Position numbers and translations under genes: made by a program. A stretch of 14,458 nucleotides of DNA from an uncultured Ruminococcus sp. (GTDB taxonomy: Bacteria; Bacillota; Clostridia; Oscillospirales; Ruminococcaceae), in NCBI GenBank assembly GCA_902464115.1, contig CABQIF010000047.1, positions 1 through 14,458 on the forward strand, read 5' to 3'. The notes below the pieces were generated by a model. The model ran no database searches. It saw nothing but the letters and a program-made list of their open reading frames with translations, and was not told where the DNA came from. This document shows, piece by piece, positions 6,849 to 13,154 of the stretch; position 1 is the stretch's first letter; every line of letters starts with the position of its first letter.

Positions 6849-9800
6849 ATGGATTTTAAATGGAAAAACGGACAGCTTTTTCAAAAATTTTCAGAAATCA
6901 CCGGAAAATCCGGCGTTGCATCCATGGAGATTATCGCAGACGGGACACAGGCAAATGAAAATCCAGCTGCCGCTTATCGTGGGCTGGGCTGTATTTCTGC
7001 AAATAATGCCTCTCGTCTACTGTTGGATTATAAAGTCGAACATCCAAAAGAATACGAAGAAATCATGTGGCTGCTGTTTCAGAAAGATTATGGGATTGGC
7101 TTATCACATATCAAACTGGAACTGGGTGCGGATGTCAATTCTTCTTGCGGAACAGAACCGGCAACCAAGCGAACACCCGAAGAACGGGCAGATGTGACCC
7201 GTGGAGCAGGGTTTCAGTTTGCAGCAGATGCCAAAGCCATCAACCCAGACATTACATTGGATTTGATTCGTTGGGGAGAACCGGCATGGGTTTCCAGAGC
7301 GTTTACGGTCAGTCAGGAACATGGATTCAATGCCCGTTATAGCTGGATCAAAGAAACATTAGACGCAGCTTATCGGGTTTATGGCTTGAAATTTCATTTT
7401 ATCAGTGCGGAACAGAACGAAACTGACCGGATCGATGAATCCTGGATTCTCTTTTTGCGGTATCGGCTGGATCATGAAGTCCGCACACCGTATGATTACC
7501 GGAAAATCAAACTGGTGGCATCCGATGAGGTCGGCACACGCAACATTGCTGCACAGATGGTGGAAAATGCTTCTCTGCGGAATGCCATTGATGTCATTGG
7601 TCTGCATTATACCACATTTGGCGATTCTTATACGAACCTGCTGAATGAAGCATATGGAAAAGAAATCTGGTACAGTGAGGGCAGTGCTCCCTGCAACCTG
7701 TCAGAACTGACCGTTCAGGCAGACCAATCCGGTTTGGTTGGAAAGAACAGTGCCATTGATATTGCAAACCGGATCATCAACAGTTATTACAACGGCAAAA
7801 TGTGTATGTATGAATTCCGTCCGGCGATCGCTGCCATTTATGATGGGGCATATGATGAACCAAAGCACTTGATTGCTGCACAAGAACCGTGGTCGGGCTT
7901 TTATCGGCTGGATAGCGGTTTCTGGATGGCAATGCATTTCAGCCGGTTTTCTCCGAAGGGCTGGCTGTTTGTGAACGGTGCTTGCTATGGGGATGGTGAA
8001 GAAAATCACGCCGTTGAACATACCAGCCATAATTTCATGACATTGGTTTCCCCAGACCGTTCAGAAATGACGATGCATTTCACCAATGAGGACTTGTTCC
8101 CAAGAACATACTCTGTTCAGCTGAAAGATATGGGCTTCACGAACCGGATGCTTTCCACTGTGATTACAACGGGGCCGAATCCGGGAGAAGCATTTGATGC
8201 AAATTGGTTTCGGCGATCAAAGCCGATTAAGCCCAGTCACCGCAACGGGGAAACCTATTTTATCAAAGTGCCGCCGCAGAGTATCATGACGATTACCACA
8301 CTGGATACCGGATGGGTCAATGGTGTGGAAACGTTTTCGCATAATATCCCGAATGCAGAGCGTTTGCCGCTGCCGTATCAGGACAATTTCCGGTATCAGT
8401 CGGATGAAATCATGGTGCGTGGCTGCGCACCTCGCTATATGACCGACCAAGGCGGTGCATTTGAACTGATTCATTCCGATCAGGATGGTGACATTCTCTG
8501 TCAGCGAATCAAAAAGGGAAATATTCCTGCTGATTGGCGGTATCGTGGCACACCAGAACCAATTACCTGTTTGGGGGATGACCGCTGGAGAAGTTATAGT
8601 GCAGAAATTGAAGTGCGTCTGGATAATCGAAATGCAGAAAATTACGCTGGTCTGGGCATTCGATACAATTCCGCAGTGACCTGTGAAACGACCTCTCGTT
8701 GCGGTTATACAGGCATTCTTTACGGAGATGGCCGCTGGCAGCTGTTGGATATGGATAATGTTGCAGCCGAGGGCAATTCGATGACCGTTCGGGCAACTGA
8801 TTGGAACAAATTGAAGCTGCTGATTTTGGGAGATTCGATTTTCTTCTTCCTGAATGGCGACTTGCTGACAACTTACCGCCCACAAAGTCCGGTAAACTCC
8901 GGTCGAATTTCCATTTGCAGCGATTATGAAATGAATACATTCCGAAATTTGCAGGTGACACCGCTGCCGATTCTGCCGTTGTATGTAAGAAGAGTGGACT
9001 GTTTCTCGGAAGAAATTTTCTATAATGACTTTTGGGATATTTGTACAACTGAATCCTATCGTTTCTATCACCGTACTTCGATGAAAGCACAGCCACAGGC
9101 TGCATTCTCCTGTCAGTTTACCGGAACGGGTATCGCTGTCATTGGAACGGCAAGAAATGCGGAATTTGAAGTGGTTTTGGATGGGGAACAGCTGTATGAA
9201 ACCTTGTTTGTACCATACAGTGCCCCACGGCAGGCTTGCTTGACGATTGACCAGCTGCCGAATGGCACACATACCTTGCAAATGACGCTGAAAAGCGGGG
9301 ATTTCAAGCTGGATGTGCTGGAAGTTCCGGAAAACTTCACGATGATGCCGGATATTTTAACGGTCACTTCTGCTGCACAGGCTGCTGCGGAAGAACATGC
9401 TCTTGCAGAACAGCAGAAAGCACTTGCCAAGAAACAGGCTGCTGAAAACATCAAGAAAACCTTACAGCAGGCAGTTGCTGCTTTGCAGCCGGAAGATCCT
9501 GCAGAAGAACCAAAGCCGGAAACTTCAGCAGCTGCGGAATCGGAAACAGATGCAGAAAAGCAGCCGACCTTTAAAGAAGTACTGGAAAATTCCGGCGTAA
9601 TTGGGGTGATTTCCAACAATGCAGCCAAGAAGAAAGAACAGCTGGAGCAGGATGGAAAGACGGAAGCAGATGAAACACCGACAGTCATGGAATTTCCGCT
9701 GCCGCATCAGGATTTTGAAGCAGCTGCTTCATTGACACCTGTTTCGGAACATGCCGAAGAACCGGTGAAGATTGAACCGCTGCCAGAAACCAATTCGGAA

Positions 9801-10316
9801 ACAAGCGAAGAACCTGTTTCGACTCCGGCAGCAGAACCAGAATCAAAACCGGAGGCAGCTGCTCCGACAAAACCAGAATCAGCAGCAGCAACCCCAGCTG
9901 AGCCGGAACAGCCAGCAGAATCGCAACAACCAGAACAGCCAGTTTTGACTACATCAGAATCTATCCCAACACCAGAAGAAGCACCTGCAACGGAAACAAC
10001 GACACTAGAACAGTCGGTTTCTGAACCAACTGCACCGGAAACAGCGACAGAATCCGCTGCTGCTCCTTCTACAGTGACCTATATTGAATCGGAATGGGAC
10101 GATTTGCCGATGCCGGAACTGCCACCGCAGGAAACTGCAGCAACTGCATCGACTGCACCGCAGCAGCCGAAGCCGACCGCTGCACCGCCGAAAAAGCCGA
10201 TTACACCAACTCCTTCACCTGCACCGAAAATGCCGCCGCTGCATCCGCCTGTCTTGAATGACCCGATGCAGTCCGAACCGTATCGAAAAGATTTTAACAT
10301 TGATATTGATATCTAA
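6849..10316 (+). CDS. GH59 galactocerebrosidase-like protein with coiled-coil and Pro/Glu-rich C-terminal tail
   Basis: The protein has 1155 residues. Residues about 42-410 resemble the TIM barrel of GH59 galactocerebrosidase: 'YRGLGCISANNASRLLLDY' matches its start and 'AQEPWSGFYRLDSGFW' matches AQEPWSGHYVVESPVW of the mammalian enzyme. The predicted acid/base is Glu191 in SAEQNE and the nucleophile Glu277 in WYSEG, both kept. Residues about 505-705 resemble the lectin-like beta-sandwich of GALC. Residues 713-828 look like an extra beta-sandwich (FTGTGIAVIG, FEVVLDGE). A charged Ala-rich probable coiled coil (842-887) leads into about 260 residues rich in Pro, Glu, Ala and Thr. No signal peptide, membrane segment or cell-wall anchor is visible, so a cytoplasmic location is inferred. 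Family enzymes release galactose from galactosylceramide, but the natural substrate here is unknown. It sits between trmB and a small gene in a probable operon. Confidence 0.85.
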   Translation: MDFKWKNGQLFQKFSEITGKSGVASMEIIADGTQANENPAAAYRGLGCISANNASRLLLDYKVEHPKEYEEIMWLLFQKDYGIGLSHIKLELGADVNSSCGTEPATKRTPEERADVTRGAGFQFAADAKAINPDITLDLIRWGEPAWVSRAFTVSQEHGFNARYSWIKETLDAAYRVYGLKFHFISAEQNETDRIDESWILFLRYRLDHEVRTPYDYRKIKLVASDEVGTRNIAAQMVENASLRNAIDVIGLHYTTFGDSYTNLLNEAYGKEIWYSEGSAPCNLSELTVQADQSGLVGKNSAIDIANRIINSYYNGKMCMYEFRPAIAAIYDGAYDEPKHLIAAQEPWSGFYRLDSGFWMAMHFSRFSPKGWLFVNGACYGDGEENHAVEHTSHNFMTLVSPDRSEMTMHFTNEDLFPRTYSVQLKDMGFTNRMLSTVITTGPNPGEAFDANWFRRSKPIKPSHRNGETYFIKVPPQSIMTITTLDTGWVNGVETFSHNIPNAERLPLPYQDNFRYQSDEIMVRGCAPRYMTDQGGAFELIHSDQDGDILCQRIKKGNIPADWRYRGTPEPITCLGDDRWRSYSAEIEVRLDNRNAENYAGLGIRYNSAVTCETTSRCGYTGILYGDGRWQLLDMDNVAAEGNSMTVRATDWNKLKLLILGDSIFFFLNGDLLTTYRPQSPVNSGRISICSDYEMNTFRNLQVTPLPILPLYVRRVDCFSEEIFYNDFWDICTTESYRFYHRTSMKAQPQAAFSCQFTGTGIAVIGTARNAEFEVVLDGEQLYETLFVPYSAPRQACLTIDQLPNGTHTLQMTLKSGDFKLDVLEVPENFTMMPDILTVTSAAQAAAEEHALAEQQKALAKKQAAENIKKTLQQAVAALQPEDPAEEPKPETSAAAESETDAEKQPTFKEVLENSGVIGVISNNAAKKKEQLEQDGKTEADETPTVMEFPLPHQDFEAAASLTPVSEHAEEPVKIEPLPETNSETSEEPVSTPAAEPESKPEAAAPTKPESAAATPAEPEQPAESQQPEQPVLTTSESIPTPEEAPATETTTLEQSVSEPTAPETATESAAAPSTVTYIESEWDDLPMPELPPQETAATASTAPQQPKPTAAPPKKPITPTPSPAPKMPPLHPPVLNDPMQSEPYRKDFNIDIDI

Positions 10317-10334
10317 GAGCAGAAAGGATTTCTT

Positions 10335-10838
10335 ATGAAATGCAATCAAGATTTGTTTGAAACCCTCTTTCAAACGGCACAAAAGCCACTGGTTATGGAA
10401 TGCTCACAAGCATTAGAGGCAATTCGTTTTTCACTTCCGATTGATTGGACGGTACAGCAACAGTCAGAATCCTTGCTATACTTGTTGCCATCAGAGGGAG
10501 AAAGTTCACTGAGTGTGCAGAGTATCGTTCCAGAATCTACAGATATTACGGATTTTGAAAGGGTATCTGTTTTGCATGCATTTGCAGACGGCATGCGGGA
10601 ACAGCTCGAAAATTACGCCTATACGGAACTGTGTGATTATGGGGGCGTTTTCGATGCAGAACAGCCGATTTATGGGATGCGGTATACGGTTACCGTCAAT
10701 GATGTGAAAATGACAACCGTTACCATTCTGTTTCTGGTGGAACATCGGATTTACTGCTTGAGTTTTTCCGATGCTTCGCAGACAGAACTGTTTCCCTATG
10801 CAAAATCATTTCTGGAAAATCTGATGATTTCCGAATAA
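10335..10838 (+). CDS. Hypothetical 167-residue protein, possibly PsbP/DUF1795-like fold
   Basis: The start follows the GH59-like stop by 18 bases and has AGAAAGGA upstream, so co-transcription is likely. The protein is soluble, with no signal peptide or membrane helix. The pattern 'IRFSLPIDWTVQQQ' early, a central 'YGMRYTVTVNDVKMTTVTIL' strand pair and a closing 'IYCLSFSDAS' plus helix resembles the small PsbP/Mog1-like fold of DUF1795-type proteins, where a short antiparallel sheet ends with a helix. That resemblance is weak and rests on pattern alone. I do not recognise a specific family, and the function is unknown. The gene ends 20 bases before a terminator and is the last of the trmB operon. 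Confidence 0.8.
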   Translation: MKCNQDLFETLFQTAQKPLVMECSQALEAIRFSLPIDWTVQQQSESLLYLLPSEGESSLSVQSIVPESTDITDFERVSVLHAFADGMREQLENYAYTELCDYGGVFDAEQPIYGMRYTVTVNDVKMTTVTILFLVEHRIYCLSFSDASQTELFPYAKSFLENLMISE

Positions 10839-10858
10839 TTTGATATTGCGTATCTTGA

Positions 10859-10906
10859 CAAAACCGCTTGTATGGAGTTTCCAGAAAAGCGGTTTTGTTT
10901 GATTTT
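10859..10906 (+). terminator. Intrinsic terminator ending the trmB operon
   Basis: An 11-base-pair perfect stem, CAAAACCGCTT (10859-10869) with AAGCGGTTTTG (10887-10897), is followed by TTTGATTTT. Confidence 0.88.
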
Positions 10907-10929
10907 GACAGCAGGAGGGACGGGTTTAT

Positions 10930-11481
10930 ATGATACATCTTGTGCCAGTTTCAAAGAAATTGCCGGAATTCCCTGCCATTCGTGCACTTTATCGGGAAGC
11001 ATTTCCGCCGGAAGAACAAGCACCCTTCTGGCTGCTGATGCGAAAGACAAAATTGTCAATGACCGATTGCTGGGCATTCTATGAGCAGGAAACTTGGGTG
11101 GGATTTGCCTATGTGATTCAGAATGAAACGCTCGCTTATCTGTTTTACCTTGCGATTGTACCGGAACAGCGTGGGAAAGGCTATGGACATCAGGCAATGG
11201 CGTGCTTGAAAGAGCAGTATGCTCCGAAAACCCTATTCTTGTCGCTGGAAACACTGGATGAACAAGCAGAAAATTATGAGCAGCGGAAAAAACGGCATGC
11301 ATTTTATCAGCAGTGTGGCTTGTCCGATTTGCCATATCAGATTCAGGAAGGCAAGGTGCTCTATGATGGAATGGGCACTGGCGGAGAGATTCACCCATCT
11401 GATTATGATAATTTAGTACGGCAATATCTCGGGACATTTTTTCACCGTCTGGTCAAAATGAAATTGTATCTGAAACAATGA
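10930..11481 (+). CDS. GNAT family N-acetyltransferase
   Basis: This is a GCN5-related acetyltransferase of 183 residues, transferring an acetyl group from acetyl-CoA to an unknown amine. The acetyl-CoA pyrophosphate loop is clear: 'LAIVPEQRGKGYGHQAM' at about residues 74-90, with the core RGKGYG at 81-86. The following 'RHAFYQQCGL' near 135-145 is the typical motif B region of the fold. AGGAGG (10913-10918) lies 11 bases before the ATG. The next gene begins 20 bases after the stop, so this gene, the Tam-like gene and the Nim-like gene probably form one operon. A promoter-like pair (TTGACA, TATGAT) overlaps the start codon and would begin transcripts inside the gene. The substrate cannot be predicted. 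Confidence 0.9.
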   Translation: MIHLVPVSKKLPEFPAIRALYREAFPPEEQAPFWLLMRKTKLSMTDCWAFYEQETWVGFAYVIQNETLAYLFYLAIVPEQRGKGYGHQAMACLKEQYAPKTLFLSLETLDEQAENYEQRKKRHAFYQQCGLSDLPYQIQEGKVLYDGMGTGGEIHPSDYDNLVRQYLGTFFHRLVKMKLYLKQ

Positions 11482-11500
11482 GCGAAAGGAAGATCGTAAG

Positions 11501-12268
11501 ATGTTTGGATGGAATGCAAACCAGTATCAAAAGTTTGAAGCCCAGAGAACCTTGCCAGCAATGGATTTGGCACATGCCATTCCGCTTTCCTCGGTAAAAT
11601 CCTGTCTGGACGTTGGCTGTGGAATTGGAAACAGCACCGCTGTGTTGCAGCAGCAATTTCCGGAAGCACAGATTCTCGGTGTGGATCGTTCAGAAAATAT
11701 GCTGCAAACTGCAAGAAATCAGCATCCGCAGGCAGAATATCAGCTGTTGGATGCTGGAACGGAACTGCCGAGCTTAAACCGCACGTTTGATGTGGTCTTT
11801 TCCAATGCATGCATCCAGTGGATTCCCCAGCAGAAACAAATATTAAGCGATATGATGGGGCTTTTGAATCCGGGTGGGGTACTGGCAGTGCAAATTCCAC
11901 AGCAGGCAAAGCATCCGGTACAGCAGCTTTTGCAGCAGATGGCAAAATCCGAGCCGTGGCGAGAAAAATTGCAGGCTAGAACCTTCTATACGCTGTCAGA
12001 ATCGGAGTATTATGACCAGTTGTCGGAACTATCCGTAGATTTTCGGATGTGGGAAACGGTTTATTTTCATGAGATGCCCAGCCATGAAAGCATTTTAGAA
12101 TGGTATCGGGGAACGGGGTTGCGTCCGTATCTGGCACAATTACAAGAATCTGACCGTCCCATCTTTGAACAGGAACTATTAGAACGAATCAAGCAGATTT
12201 ATCCGGTACAGAAAAATGGAACGATTCTGTTCCGGTTTCCAAGATTATTCTGGATTGCTGTCAAATAA
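11501..12268 (+). CDS. tam: Tam-like SAM methyltransferase (trans-aconitate 2-methyltransferase family)
   Basis: The 255-residue protein aligns along its length with E. coli Tam (252 residues), which methyl-esterifies trans-aconitate, an inhibitor of aconitase. SAM motif I is DVGCGIGNST at residues 37-46. An acidic motif II (GVDRSENM) follows, then 'FSNACIQWIP', corresponding to FANASLQWLP of Tam, and 'NPGGVLAVQIPQ'. C-terminal parts such as 'YFHEMPSHESILEW', 'GTGLRPYL' and 'FPRLF' also have clear counterparts in Tam, which favours a true Tam-like enzyme over a generic methyltransferase. AAAGGAAG precedes the ATG. It is the middle gene of a three-gene cluster with the GNAT and Nim-like genes. 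Enzyme class is secure and the exact substrate is probable. Confidence 0.88.
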   Translation: MFGWNANQYQKFEAQRTLPAMDLAHAIPLSSVKSCLDVGCGIGNSTAVLQQQFPEAQILGVDRSENMLQTARNQHPQAEYQLLDAGTELPSLNRTFDVVFSNACIQWIPQQKQILSDMMGLLNPGGVLAVQIPQQAKHPVQQLLQQMAKSEPWREKLQARTFYTLSESEYYDQLSELSVDFRMWETVYFHEMPSHESILEWYRGTGLRPYLAQLQESDRPIFEQELLERIKQIYPVQKNGTILFRFPRLFWIAVK

Positions 12269-12282
12269 AAGGAGGAACTGCC

Positions 12283-12771
12283 ATGCGAAGAAGTGAACGA
12301 GAAGTGACCGACTGCAACGAAATTCGACAGATTTTAGAACGGGCAGAAGTGTTGCGGATTGCGATGCACGATGAACCATATCCGTATCTTGTCCCCGTCA
12401 ATTTCGGCTTTACCATGCAGGATGACCAGCTTGTCTTGTTTTTCCACGGGGCAAAAGTCGGGAAGAAATGCGACCTATTGCAAAAAAATCCGCACGTTTC
12501 CTTTGAAGTAGAGGGAAAACAGCAGTTGATTCCACCGAATGGGGCAGCATCCTGTACAGCAGGCTTTGCCTATGAAAGCGTGATTGGGCAGGGCATTGCA
12601 GAACTCGCACCAGAAGAGAAAAAAGAAGACCTGCTGAAAAAGCTGCTGGAACATTACGGGATTCCATTTCAGTCGTTTTCACAGGCACATCTAGAACGAA
12701 CTGCCGTTTATAAAATCGTTGCAGAACAATATACCGCCAAGAGAAGACCCATTCCGCAGGGAAGAGGATAA
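12283..12771 (+). CDS. Nim-like pyridoxamine 5'-phosphate oxidase family (split-barrel flavin-binding) protein
   Basis: The 162-residue protein has the features of the NimA-type branch of FMN-binding split-barrel proteins. Typical elements are the opening 'MRRSEREVTD', 'YPYLVPVNFGF' near residues 33-43, 'LFFHGAKVGKK' near 52-62 (its His55 matches the conserved histidine of the group) and 'NPHVSFEVEG' near 69-78. 'YESVIGQGIAEL' follows in the C-terminal half. Members bind flavin or related cofactors. Some reduce 5-nitroimidazole drugs, but many housekeeping homologues have no known resistance role, so no resistance should be assumed. AAAGGAGG lies eight bases before the ATG. The gene ends the GNAT-tam cluster, 20 bases before a terminator hairpin. 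Confidence 0.87.
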   Translation: MRRSEREVTDCNEIRQILERAEVLRIAMHDEPYPYLVPVNFGFTMQDDQLVLFFHGAKVGKKCDLLQKNPHVSFEVEGKQQLIPPNGAASCTAGFAYESVIGQGIAELAPEEKKEDLLKKLLEHYGIPFQSFSQAHLERTAVYKIVAEQYTAKRRPIPQGRG

Positions 12772-12790
12772 TCAACAAAATCAAATGCAG

Positions 12791-12829
12791 CAATGCCCCG
12801 AACAGTTCACACCGTTCGGGGCATTGTTT
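12791..12829. terminator. Bidirectional terminator between the Nim-like gene and the Cys-rich miniprotein gene
   Basis: A perfect 13-base-pair stem, CAATGCCCCGAAC (12791-12803) with GTTCGGGGCATTG (12814-12826), stands between convergent genes. Only three T follow on the plus strand. The minus-strand side continues into a moderately T-rich TTTGATTTTG. Confidence 0.8.
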
Positions 12830-12849
12830 GCAAGCTTAAAGGTTGCTAA

Positions 12850-12990
12850 TTAGCAGCCACAACCGCAGCCGTTGTTGTTGCAGCCACAGCCGCCGCCGCA
12901 GTTACCGTAGCCGCCACAGCCGCAGCATACAAACAGCACGATCAGAATGATAATCCACCAGCAACCGTTGTTTCCATCGCATCCACACAT
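12850..12990 (-). CDS. 46-residue Cys/Gly/Asn-rich single-pass membrane miniprotein
   Basis: The start has AGGAG nine bases upstream (13000-13004) and the stop is TAA at 12850-12852. A short head (MCGCDGNNGC) leads into a strongly hydrophobic segment WWIIILIVLFV at residues 11-21. The tail is almost only Cys, Gly and Asn (residues 22-46), with many CGC steps. I count 12 cysteines, about a quarter of the protein. It could be a membrane-anchored metal- or thiol-binding peptide, a spore or cell-surface component, or a modified peptide, but nothing in the sequence decides this. No modification enzyme lies nearby. The gene is flanked by a terminator and a likely promoter and diverges from the Clp gene. 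The real-gene call rests on the ribosome binding site, composition and clean topology. Confidence 0.75.
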   Translation of the reverse strand: MCGCDGNNGCWWIIILIVLFVCCGCGGYGNCGGGCGCNNNGCGCGC

Positions 12991-13048
12991 AGTAAAAATC
13001 TCCTTTTTTGTAGATTAAATTTGAAACAAACGACTTTCTGTCTGTTTC

Positions 13049-13076
13049 ATAGTACATCATATGCAAAAGCTGAAAA
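13049..13076 (-). promoter_or_regulatory. Probable promoter for the Cys-rich miniprotein gene
   Basis: On the minus strand TTTTCA (13071-13076) and TACTAT (13049-13054) are separated by 16 bases, about 45 bases upstream of the ribosome binding site. An inverted repeat TGAAACA/TGTTTCA (13022-13028 and 13043-13049) lies at and just downstream of the -10 and could be an operator or leader hairpin. Confidence 0.4.
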
Positions 13077-13154
13077 AGCGTTCCTACTTCGACAGATAAC
13101 GCACAAGTTTTGTGGCATACTAAATTTATATGAGTGCAGAAAGGAATTTGGTGT

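Noticed and set aside
8217..9281. 354-residue minus-strand frame opposite the GH59-like gene
   Set aside because: The plus strand codes a well-matched glycosidase here. The antisense frame has no ribosome binding site or known motif.
9113..9688. Ser/Ala/Cys-rich minus-strand frame of 191 residues
   Set aside because: It arises from the Glu/Ala-rich coding bias of the coiled-coil and tail segment on the plus strand.
12841..12905. Short tandem GCAGCCACA/GCCGCC repeats that could suggest a repeat array
   Set aside because: They are the coding sequence of the Cys/Gly tail of the miniprotein. The units are irregular and have no spacers, so this is not a CRISPR or minisatellite.
13130..13140. Half of a CIRCE-like element (GAGTGC) before the Clp gene
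   Set aside because: The inverted partner half is missing, and no CtsR-type heptad repeat is present.
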